From: an uncultured Spirochaetia bacterium
GTDB lineage: Bacteria > Spirochaetota > Brachyspiria > Brachyspirales > Brachyspiraceae
Assembly: GCA_947040945.1 (NCBI GenBank)
Contig: CAMRCO010000008.1
Span: 1-42,154 of the forward strand
Direction of reading: 5' to 3'
Length of the DNA: 42,154 bases
Of this stretch, positions 6,991-14,553 are shown piece after piece. Below the pieces are notes generated by a model that worked only from the letters and a program-made list of their open reading frames with translations, was not told the DNA's origin and did not search any database. The position numbers were made by a program, and so were the translations under genes. The number at the start of each line of letters is the position of its first letter. The stretch's first letter is position 1.

Positions 6991-9081
6991 TTAAAACTCT
7001 GATAAAACAATATAAGAAGGATAGACACTGCTACTAACTATAGTTTGCCTACATTCAATCATTTCAATGTCCTCAAACATATTGTTTCCAGTATTATGAT
7101 TTGGGAATATATAATTTTCAGCCCCTGATGTTATTTGAAGGCGTATTCTATGTCCTTTCTTAAAAGTATTTGCTATTTTAGTTGTTACTATCTCATACTT
7201 TTCTATTTTATCTTCTTCAAGCAATACTATTTTATCAAATCCAAATCTAAACTTAGCTCTTAAAATGCCATCAGCAAGCCTTATTGAATTATTATTTTCG
7301 TCTACATCTGTTACACGTACAACCCAATCTGTATCTTTAGCTGTACTTTTTGCATAAAACACAACTGTAATATCTCCAACAATTGTAGTTTCTTTTTCAA
7401 AAGGAATAGAAGTATAAATTAAAATATCATCACGTAGCTCTTCATCTTTATAATTTGCGGGTACACATATTTCATTTTCAGATATATCAATCAAGTGTTT
7501 CGCAGTATCATTTGGATTAAAAATATATGTGTCAGTATATTCTTTTTTAGGTTCTTCTTTAGATAATATCCCACCACCACTAGAAGAATTAGAAGGCTTA
7601 GTATTAGATATATAATATTTAGTTTCTTTTGCATATTCAGGAAACCATTTATCAGAAGTTATCCACTCATTTTTACCTACCGCATAATAATTCACAGTGG
7701 GCATTTCTTCTATATTATTATCTATACCTTTAAGTTTTTTTTCAAACCATTTTATAAATATTAAGTCAATATCATAAAGTAGAGCATCTGTACCAAATCT
7801 TACTCCATTTATTGTTCTAATATTATTTCCATTATGAAGCCAAGGACCAAGTATTACTTTTTTATCTTTATCCTCATAATCTTTTACTACATCAATAGCC
7901 AAACTAGTAGCATCTCCATTATCATCAAACCATCCAGAAACAATCATTGCTGGTGTTTTTATTTTATCTTTTTTAGAATGCCAATTAGTTTTATCCCAAA
8001 ATTCATCATACTTTTCATGCGAACACCACGCATTCCAAAAATTAATCTCTTTGCCAAGTACTTTTTTAGGTATATCTTTTATTGGTCTTATTTTTATAAT
8101 ATCATCCCAGTCATCACGAACCATATAATCTTTATTAAAAACTTGTTCTCCAACAGAAAAAGCCCAAGCTAAAACTCCTGATGAGAATGTTCCACCTTTA
8201 CGTGGTAAGTCTTTAAATGCATTACCAGAAGTAACTATACTTATAAGTGCTTTAAGATTTTTATTCCCACTAGCAGCCGCTGACCATTGAACGTACCCAA
8301 GGTAAGATGCTCCAATCATACCAACATCCCCATTAGACCATTCTTGACTAGAAATATATTTTATAGTGTCATCACCATCATTAGTTTCATTACATTTAGG
8401 TATAAACTCACCTTCAGAATCATTTTTACCTCTAACATCCTGCACACAAACAACATATCCACGTAAAACATATTTGTAATAGTTAGATATTTTATCACAT
8501 CTATTATATGGAGTTCTAATTAATATTGTAGGAGTTTTTCCTTCTACATTTGGTATAATAAACTCTGAAGCAAGTTTCACTCCATCACGCATTTCAATAT
8601 CTATTCTTTTTATTTCTTTTATGGGGTTTATTTTATTATAAGCGAGTTCTTTTTTCCAAAGATTTATTATAGTATGGTCTTCAAAACCCTCTTCTATAAA
8701 TACTGTTACAGCATCTCTTGATGGCACAATGAAGCCAACAACAGAATTATCAATACAAATTATATCAAGTGGGAATTTAGCACTCATAGCAACATATATA
8801 TTTTTATAATCTTTATGTTTTTGATATAACTCATTTTCAAGCTCAAAAGAGTCTACACTATCAACTAAAGGATTCGTTTCAAACATTGACAATATCTTAA
8901 ATGATTTATCTAAGTCAATATTAAAATATTTTTTATATTCCTCAATATCTAGATTACTAATACTTTTTTCACTTTCAAAAGACAAAGAAAAAACATTAAG
9001 TTTACTATGATACATAGAATCATCTTTTAAGAAAATTTTAGAAAATAGAATTCCCGATTGATATAAATTAAATTTTTTCAT
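6991..9081 (-). CDS. CocE/NonD family serine hydrolase (peptidase S15-like)
   Basis: This is a 696-residue alpha/beta hydrolase of the X-Pro dipeptidyl-peptidase/cocaine-esterase group. The nucleophile Ser259 lies in GMIGASYLG, the acid is Asp386 or Asp387 (SGWFDDNGD), and His416 is in LGPWLHNGN. Residues about 155-420 form the hydrolase core with MRDGVKLASEFIIP at its start. Residues about 545-690 are the jelly-roll domain typical of S15 C-termini. An extra N-terminal part (1-155) is unrecognised. No signal peptide, so probably cytosolic. It follows the DUF819 gene by 20 bases and is last in the operon with the epimerase. Cleavage of Pro-containing or other short peptides, or of amide/ester side chains, is inferred. 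Confidence 0.8.
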   Translation of the reverse strand: MKKFNLYQSGILFSKIFLKDDSMYHSKLNVFSLSFESEKSISNLDIEEYKKYFNIDLDKSFKILSMFETNPLVDSVDSFELENELYQKHKDYKNIYVAMSAKFPLDIICIDNSVVGFIVPSRDAVTVFIEEGFEDHTIINLWKKELAYNKINPIKEIKRIDIEMRDGVKLASEFIIPNVEGKTPTILIRTPYNRCDKISNYYKYVLRGYVVCVQDVRGKNDSEGEFIPKCNETNDGDDTIKYISSQEWSNGDVGMIGASYLGYVQWSAAASGNKNLKALISIVTSGNAFKDLPRKGGTFSSGVLAWAFSVGEQVFNKDYMVRDDWDDIIKIRPIKDIPKKVLGKEINFWNAWCSHEKYDEFWDKTNWHSKKDKIKTPAMIVSGWFDDNGDATSLAIDVVKDYEDKDKKVILGPWLHNGNNIRTINGVRFGTDALLYDIDLIFIKWFEKKLKGIDNNIEEMPTVNYYAVGKNEWITSDKWFPEYAKETKYYISNTKPSNSSSGGGILSKEEPKKEYTDTYIFNPNDTAKHLIDISENEICVPANYKDEELRDDILIYTSIPFEKETTIVGDITVVFYAKSTAKDTDWVVRVTDVDENNNSIRLADGILRAKFRFGFDKIVLLEEDKIEKYEIVTTKIANTFKKGHRIRLQITSGAENYIFPNHNTGNNMFEDIEMIECRQTIVSSSVYPSYIVLSEF

Positions 9082-9101
9082 TTTTTAACAACTTTATTTT
9101 T

Positions 9102-10271
9102 TTAAATACTAAACATACCTTTAATAAGATACGCTATACCAATACCAACATAATTACCAATAGTATTGCCTAATACTCCAAGTACAACAGCTACACTAAT
9201 AAGGCTTTCCCAACCTGCTTGTGCGGCAAGAACAGTAGAAGAAGACGCTGATCCAATAGCTGATTGAACTGCTACTAAAACATATTGATATTTAATCTTA
9301 AAAAGTCTACAAAGGAATGCATGTAAAAGTAAAGTTACAAACATTACTATTCCACAATAAAGTGCTACAAGCAATGCAGACTCAAGGAATTCAATTACAT
9401 TAATAGTAAGCCCTATTCTCGCTAAAAAGAAAAGTGATAAATAAAGTCCTATATCCATAGTCCCTTTAAGATTTTTTATTTGCTTAAATTGAGCAAGAGT
9501 AATTGATATTGTAGTAAGTATAACTATGCCCATAGAAGAAGCAAGTGAAGCTGGAAAGAATGTAGAAAGAAAATCACTTATAGCAACTACAGCAAAACCT
9601 ATAGCTAAAATCCAAGCTATATCATGTATGCTCCATTTTTTAGGTTTCAAAAAAGCATCATCTTCTTTTCCAAGTAAAAGTTCTTCTTCTTCTAGTTTAT
9701 ATGGCCATACTTTTGCAAACCACTTAAAATGTCTTAAATTAGACGCTAAATACATAACTAGTATAATATATGGTGGATAAACAGCATAATCTGCAGCATT
9801 GGCAGCAGCAATCAAATCTGGAGAGGCATTTAATCCTATAGCTATTGCATTTAAATTTGAACTTCCACCTGTATAAGTTCCGACGAGCATACCTGCGAGT
9901 TTCCAACCATCTGGTATAATAGGTACAAATATAAAAGAAAAAGCAACAACAACAACAGATACCGAAACAACTGCTAAAAACATTGCTAAAAGAGGTTGCT
10001 TAGATAATTTGAATAAACCTTTAAGATCAACATTAAGTAACATTACAGCAATACCTAACATAATAATTTCACCAGAAACATAAGAATAAACTGGAGATGA
10101 AAAAGGTGTTATCTTAAAATTAGAAAGAATCATACCAAAAATGATAGCTATTAAAGCAGGACCTAAAGATCTAAAAAATCTGACTTTAGAGAGATGCAAG
10201 CTTATAACAACAAGAAATGTAATAGCTGCTGTTACTCCCGGTACGGAAGTTATTAATGATGTCTGTTCCAT
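9102..10271 (-). CDS. DUF819 family membrane transporter
   Basis: This is a 389-residue protein with about ten to twelve membrane segments. AGGAG lies nine bases before the ATG. It carries the DUF819 hallmark GTYTGGSSNLNAIAIGLNAS near residues 130-150 and a second half with an inverted-repeat feel (AAQAGWESLISVAVVLGVLG and onward, a GSASS stretch before it). DUF819 proteins have no firmly established substrate. Its position between a dipeptide epimerase and a peptidase-like hydrolase (17 and 20 bases apart) suggests it moves a small peptide or amino acid derivative. Confidence 0.85.
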   Translation of the reverse strand: MEQTSLITSVPGVTAAITFLVVISLHLSKVRFFRSLGPALIAIIFGMILSNFKITPFSSPVYSYVSGEIIMLGIAVMLLNVDLKGLFKLSKQPLLAMFLAVVSVSVVVVAFSFIFVPIIPDGWKLAGMLVGTYTGGSSNLNAIAIGLNASPDLIAAANAADYAVYPPYIILVMYLASNLRHFKWFAKVWPYKLEEEELLLGKEDDAFLKPKKWSIHDIAWILAIGFAVVAISDFLSTFFPASLASSMGIVILTTISITLAQFKQIKNLKGTMDIGLYLSLFFLARIGLTINVIEFLESALLVALYCGIVMFVTLLLHAFLCRLFKIKYQYVLVAVQSAIGSASSSTVLAAQAGWESLISVAVVLGVLGNTIGNYVGIGIAYLIKGMFSI

Positions 10272-10288
10272 AAAATGTGACTCCTAAA

Positions 10289-11356
10289 TTAAAATTCTAC
10301 TTCAAGCCCCAATCCGGGACTTTCTAACAAAGTGATATTACCATTTTTATTTGTAAAACCACCACTTAGATATGGCAATTCTTCAGTAAGCAAAAATGCA
10401 TCTAAATCTGTTTCTATAATGTTTTTTTTACTAGCTGCAAAATGAGCCCCCGCAGCAATAGCAACCCTACTTTCTACCATGCAACCAACCATGCATCTTA
10501 TATTTGAAGCCTCACATACAGCATTAATTTTTTCAGCTTTAAATATACCTGCAGATTTCATAAGTTTGATATTTACCATATCACATGCATCGCTTTTAAT
10601 ATATTTCATAGCATCATAATGATTATGAACTGCTTCATCAGTAACCACTGGCATATTAGTTTTAGACCTTATCTGTGCCATGCCATTAATATCCCAATAA
10701 GGAACAGGCTGTTCAGTAAGAATTATATCATATTTAAGTATTTCATTAAGAACTATAATAGCATCAGTTATAGAATATCCCTGATTAGCATCTGCTTTAA
10801 GAGATACATCACTTCCTACAGCCTCTCTTATACGCTTTATAGCTTCAATATCCTTTTTAGGATCAAGTCCAATCTTTATTTTAAGTTCTTTAAAACCTTT
10901 ATTTACACTTTTTAGAGCTGATGAAACCATATTATCTATACTATCGATAGAAATAGTTACATCTGTTTCTAATGTATTTCTAAACCCACCAAGAACTTTA
11001 TATAATGGGGCATTCATTATCTTGCCTTTTATATCATATAAAGCAATATCTATCCCTGCCTTAGCACCCGAATTATACACTAAATATTTATCCATTATAC
11101 TATGTATAAGTTCAATATTTAATGGATTAATACCTATTAACTGGATTTCTAACTCTTTTAAAGAAGCTAATATGGAATCTATAGTCTCTCCTACAATATG
11201 TCTTGTAGCAACACTTTCTCCTATTCCAAATACACCCTCATCAGTTTCTACTTTCACAAGAACAGTAGATTGATGAGTCCTAGTAAGAGCTGCCGTAACA
11301 AAAGGCTCAATAAGTTTTAGTTCAACGCTTTTAGCATGAATTTTAGTTATCTTCAT
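10289..11356 (-). CDS. Dipeptide epimerase (enolase superfamily, Ala-Glu epimerase type)
   Basis: This 355-residue enolase-superfamily enzyme has all expected catalytic residues: the K-x-K pair K159/K161, metal ligands D189 (KADAN), E215 (LTEQP) and D240 (VVTDE), and the second base K264 (VNIKLMK). A C-terminal D-x-D (D317, D319, in ETDLDAF) is the substrate-ammonium motif of dipeptide epimerases such as L-Ala-D/L-Glu epimerase. It would invert the C-terminal residue of murein-derived or other dipeptides before hydrolysis. GAGGG precedes the ATG. It is the first gene of a three-gene operon, and a perfect palindrome lies 31-51 bp upstream of its start. Exact dipeptide specificity cannot be read from sequence. 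Confidence 0.85.
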   Translation of the reverse strand: MKITKIHAKSVELKLIEPFVTAALTRTHQSTVLVKVETDEGVFGIGESVATRHIVGETIDSILASLKELEIQLIGINPLNIELIHSIMDKYLVYNSGAKAGIDIALYDIKGKIMNAPLYKVLGGFRNTLETDVTISIDSIDNMVSSALKSVNKGFKELKIKIGLDPKKDIEAIKRIREAVGSDVSLKADANQGYSITDAIIVLNEILKYDIILTEQPVPYWDINGMAQIRSKTNMPVVTDEAVHNHYDAMKYIKSDACDMVNIKLMKSAGIFKAEKINAVCEASNIRCMVGCMVESRVAIAAGAHFAASKKNIIETDLDAFLLTEELPYLSGGFTNKNGNITLLESPGLGLEVEF

Positions 11357-11386
11357 AAATAATCCCTCAATGAAAAATATCTCAAA

Positions 11387-11407
11387 ATTGTATATACTAT
11401 ATACAAT
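11387..11407. promoter_or_regulatory. Perfect palindromic operator upstream of the epimerase operon
   Basis: The arms ATTGTATATA and TATATACAAT are exact reverse complements separated by one C. The site lies 31-51 bp before the epimerase start, where a repressor would cover the promoter. The TTGTATA...TATACAA form resembles GntR-family operators. No GntR gene is in the window, so the regulator would act in trans. Confidence 0.7.
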
Positions 11408-11482
11408 ATAGTTATAAAATTACAAATGTCAATTTTTTTCACACATAAATACTTAATTATTTACATCTTTCTTCTATAGTAC

Positions 11483-11669
11483 AGCACAAAACAAGATGCA
11501 AGATACATATCAGAATACTTTCAAACACGTGACACAAGTATTATTCATTCTCCCCTTATTGGTTTAGGCTTTTGGAAATCAATTTACAAAAGCCTGCATT
11601 AGTGAAGAAGCAGAAGAGTTGATTAAAGAAATCATATTACCTAAATATAAAAAATCAAGCGAAAAATAA
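11483..11669 (+). pseudogene. Frameshifted gene remnant
   Basis: This lies in the 336-bp gap between the epimerase operon and the Bax-inhibitor gene. One frame reads ARYISEYFQTRDTSIIHSPL, then IGLGFWKSIYKSLH, stopping at TAG 11600-11602. An overlapping frame then gives KACISEEAEELIKEIILPKY, ending at TAA 11667-11669. The two parts read like one protein end joined by an indel around 11590. No start codon is apparent and the family is not recognised. Confidence 0.4.
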
Positions 11670-11737
11670 TTAATTGACTTTATATACACTTTATGATAGA
11701 TTTACAAAAATATTTAAATATAGATTATGGAGTAATT

Positions 11738-12469
11738 ATGTCAAGTCCTGTTTTAGGCGCAAATGTTATAAACGATTATAATGCCACCGACTCAAAAGTA
11801 ATGACCATTAGCGGAACAATAAGTGCCACATTAATTCTCACAGGCATTCTTGTGATTTTTGGAATGGTGAACGCATACATTTTCTTTAGTGTTAACCCAG
11901 ATCTTTCACTTAAAATCGCAATTGGTGGAGCAATAGCTGCATTAATTATCGCTTTAATAATCACATTCAAAAAAAACTTAGCCCCAACATTATCACTGCT
12001 ATATGCTGCCCTTGAAGGACTCACTTTAGGCGGAATATCAGCTTCTTACTCAAGTCTATATCAAGGAATTGTAATTCAGGCTGTATCAATAACAGTACTT
12101 GTACTTATTGTTATGCTCGCTCTATATTCATTTCGCATAATAAAAGTTACAGCAAAATTAAGAAGCGTTATAATATCAGCAACTCTTGCGGTAGCTATTC
12201 TATATTTAGTTAGTTTTGGTTTATCTTTTTTTGGTGTTTCTCTGCCATTTCTTCAAGGCAATTCACTTATGGCTATTGGCATAAATATGGTTATCGCAGG
12301 AATAGCATCTTTTAACTTACTACTAGACTTCGACTTCATTGAAAAAGGTAGTGAACAAAACATGCCAAAATACTTTGAATGGTATGCAGGGTTTGGACTT
12401 TTAGTAACTCTCGTTTGGCTTTACTTAGAAATATTAAAACTTTTAAGCAAATTAAGAAAAAGAAATTAA
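11738..12469 (+). CDS. Bax inhibitor-1/YccA family membrane protein
   Basis: This is a 243-residue protein with seven hydrophobic segments. I chose the ATG at 11738 (MSSPVLGANV) because GGAG at 11729-11732 lies five bases upstream; a longer frame from 11693 has no ribosome-binding site. The family pattern is clear: YAALEGLTLGGISASYSSLY, then the membrane helix VLVLIVMLALYSF followed by RIIKVTAKLRSVIISAT, and an acidic C-terminal helix (LLDFDFIEKG). Bacterial members act as pH-sensitive calcium leak channels or interact with FtsH-type proteases; the role here is unknown. It stands alone and is convergent with the ankyrin pseudogene. Confidence 0.85.
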   Translation: MSSPVLGANVINDYNATDSKVMTISGTISATLILTGILVIFGMVNAYIFFSVNPDLSLKIAIGGAIAALIIALIITFKKNLAPTLSLLYAALEGLTLGGISASYSSLYQGIVIQAVSITVLVLIVMLALYSFRIIKVTAKLRSVIISATLAVAILYLVSFGLSFFGVSLPFLQGNSLMAIGINMVIAGIASFNLLLDFDFIEKGSEQNMPKYFEWYAGFGLLVTLVWLYLEILKLLSKLRKRN

Positions 12470-12495
12470 ATAATTTTTCTATTATGAGTGCAATA

Positions 12496-12830
12496 CTACT
12501 TTTTGCACAAGAATAAAATTAAATATTCTGCCACTTCGATATATCCTTCATCTGAAGCCATAATTAATGAAGTTTGCCCATACATATTTCTAGCATTAAC
12601 ATTCATTCCACTAGAAATTAAAAAATCCACAATATCTATATATCCATATAAATCAAAGCTGTATTATTTTTATAATCAAGGTACTCACTAGATTTGTTAA
12701 TAGGATTGTTTTCAATTAGAGTTTTAACTTTTTCTAAGTCCCCACTTTTAGTAGCCTCAATTAAATCTTCATTACCATATAAAATAGATGACAAAAATAT
12801 TATGATTATTAAAACTAAAATTTTATTCAT
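12496..12830 (-). pseudogene. Ankyrin-repeat protein with internal deletion/frameshift
   Basis: The start at 12830 gives a signal peptide (MNKILVLIIIIFLSSILYG) and the first ankyrin helix (EDLIEATKSGDLEKVKTLIE). The second repeat opens as YKNNTALIY and then meets a TAG. Two bases after the IY codons another frame resumes as GYIDIVDFLISSGMNVNARN and MYGQTSLIMASDEGYIEVAE, ending at TAG 12496-12498. A normal repeat has about four residues (AAxx) between IY and GYIDIV, so roughly 10 bases were lost near 12656. Exported ankyrin proteins are typical of host-associated bacteria. This copy is inactive unless the sequence contains an error. Confidence 0.7.
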
Positions 12831-12864
12831 TTTTTCTCCAAAAATAGTTATTTATAAAATCACT

Positions 12865-13467
12865 TTACTTAATACTTTTTAAATCTTTTGGCTTTATAGA
12901 TATATCATAAACTTTATTTTGTAAGTCTTCCATCAAAGCAACATACTCTGCTGGTGCATCCATAGTAGGGAAATATTTTAATAAAGTATTTATTATATCT
13001 AGTGCTTTTTTTCTCCACACAGCAATGCTACCTGAATAACTACGATTCTTTTTATAATTAGAATATATTGCCGTTTCATATGCATCTGTATCAATATTTA
13101 ATATGAACTCTACATCTATTTTACCATCATACTCCTTAGCGTCTTTCATACTTGCAAGCATCATTCTAATTTTATGTTTAAGCTCTCTCTCATAAAGGTA
13201 TTTCATGTTTTCAAATTGATTAGTGTTTTGAAAGTGTTTCCCCAAAGGATTTAAAAATTCATCAGAATATCCACTATGGACACAAGATATTAATTCTTTA
13301 TATCGTTCATCTGAAACCCATTCTTTGAAAATATTCTCTGACCCAAATTCCCAAGCATCAAGCCTCGCTTTTGTTACCTCTTCGCTATCATAAGCGGTTC
13401 CGCTAGTTGGAAGATTATTGGCATCTAACCATTTCTCAACCTCACTACAAAATTTTGTATAACTCAA
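12865..13467 (-). CDS. Hypothetical protein with TTG start
   Basis: This is a 200-residue soluble protein. The open frame reaches back to 13536, but the only strong ribosome-binding site is AGGAGG at 13474-13479, six bases before a TTG at 13467. I therefore place the start there (M-SYTKFCSEVEKWLDANN). ATGs at 13491 and 13482 lie upstream of or next to that site. The protein is helical, with a Trp-rich N-terminal half (SENIFKEWVSDERYKELISC) and a C-terminal segment YFPTMDAPAEYVALMEDLQN. No family recognised. It is divergent from dapF with 114 bp between the two starts. Confidence 0.6.
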   Translation of the reverse strand: MSYTKFCSEVEKWLDANNLPTSGTAYDSEEVTKARLDAWEFGSENIFKEWVSDERYKELISCVHSGYSDEFLNPLGKHFQNTNQFENMKYLYERELKHKIRMMLASMKDAKEYDGKIDVEFILNIDTDAYETAIYSNYKKNRSYSGSIAVWRKKALDIINTLLKYFPTMDAPAEYVALMEDLQNKVYDISIKPKDLKSIK

Positions 13468-13581
13468 AATAGCCCTCCTCATATTATTCATAACATATTC
13501 TTTTTTTAGTATACAAGAATATAGTTTAGTAGTCAATATAATTTATATTTACTTAAAAAAATATTGATATAAAATATTTAA

Positions 13582-14445
13582 ATGAAAAAAATAATAAACT
13601 TCACAAAAATGCATGGAGTCGGAAATGATTATATCTACATTGATTGTTTCAAAGAACAATTTACAAAAAGTGATGCAGAAAAATATTCACGCTTTTTAAG
13701 TGATAGACATTTTGGCATAGGCTCTGACGGAATAATATTAATTTTACCATCAGAAAAAAGTGATGCTAGAATGCGAATGTTTAATATTGATGGAAGTGAA
13801 GGGGAGATGTGTGGCAATGCTTTAAGATGCGTTGCTAAATATTTATATGAAAATAATATCGCACACAAAAACCCATTACATATTGAAACAGGTAGAGGAG
13901 TACTTGAAGTAAAGTTAGTCATAGACCATAATGACGAAATGACAGAATGCACTGTCGATATGGACTACCCAATTTTAGAGGGGCTCATTATTCCAACAAC
14001 AATAGACAAAAATCCTGTCATAAATCACCCCATAGAAATAGATGGAAAAATGTATGAGTTCACAGCAGTATCAATGGGCAATCCGCATGCAGTTTTATAT
14101 GTTTCAAACTTAGACAAATTTGATGTTAAAAATATAGGACGCAAAATTGAAAATCATAAGTATTTCCCAAACAAAGTAAATGTCGAGTTTGTTGAAATTA
14201 TATCGAAAAATGAAGTTAAGCAAAGAACTTGGGAGCGTGGCAGTGGCGAGACTTTGGGTTGTGGAACAGGGGCATCTGCTGTATGTGTTGCAGGAGTACT
14301 TACAGGTCGCACAGGAAACTCTATAATAATTAGTTTACGTGGTGGTATACTAAAAATAAATTATCTCAATAATAAAGTTTTTATGACAGGTGGTGCCAAC
14401 TATTCATTTAAAGGATCAGTAATAATTGATGACATACTAGTTTAG
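13582..14445 (+). CDS. dapF: Diaminopimelate epimerase
   Basis: This 287-residue enzyme converts LL- to meso-diaminopimelate, for lysine and peptidoglycan synthesis. It has the N-terminal FTKMHGVGNDYIYID and two catalytic cysteines, Cys77 (GSEGEMCGNALRC) and Cys227 (ERGSGETLGCGTGASAVC). It is slightly longer than the E. coli enzyme (274), with no domain added. No clear Shine-Dalgarno precedes the ATG. Its presence implies a meso-DAP peptidoglycan. ileS follows after 108 bp and appears to have its own ribosome-binding site and possibly its own promoter, so they need not be one operon. Confidence 0.97.
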   Translation: MKKIINFTKMHGVGNDYIYIDCFKEQFTKSDAEKYSRFLSDRHFGIGSDGIILILPSEKSDARMRMFNIDGSEGEMCGNALRCVAKYLYENNIAHKNPLHIETGRGVLEVKLVIDHNDEMTECTVDMDYPILEGLIIPTTIDKNPVINHPIEIDGKMYEFTAVSMGNPHAVLYVSNLDKFDVKNIGRKIENHKYFPNKVNVEFVEIISKNEVKQRTWERGSGETLGCGTGASAVCVAGVLTGRTGNSIIISLRGGILKINYLNNKVFMTGGANYSFKGSVIIDDILV

Positions 14446-14553
14446 GTTTCTAAACACTTAAACAAGTATAAGAATATTGTAATTATTATTTTCATGGTAT
14501 AAAATGTATTAGTGTGTACATTTACACTTAGAATATAAAAAAGGAATTACAAT

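Noticed and set aside
7834-8172. Open frames opposite long genes (for example inside the S15 hydrolase, the transporter and plsX) as extra genes
   Set aside because: They lack ribosome-binding sites and recognisable domains, and lie wholly within strongly supported genes on the other strand.
12488-12508. Inverted repeat GTGCAA...TTGCAC between the Bax-inhibitor gene and the ankyrin remnant as a terminator
   Set aside because: The stem is only six bases and the following sequence is not T-rich on either strand.
14477-14503. TTGTAA/TATAAA as an ileS promoter
   Set aside because: The spacing is only 15 bases, too short for a confident sigma-70 promoter in such A/T-rich DNA.
14446-14553. T-box leader upstream of ileS
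   Set aside because: The 108 bases are too short, and no specifier stem, T-box sequence or terminator was seen.
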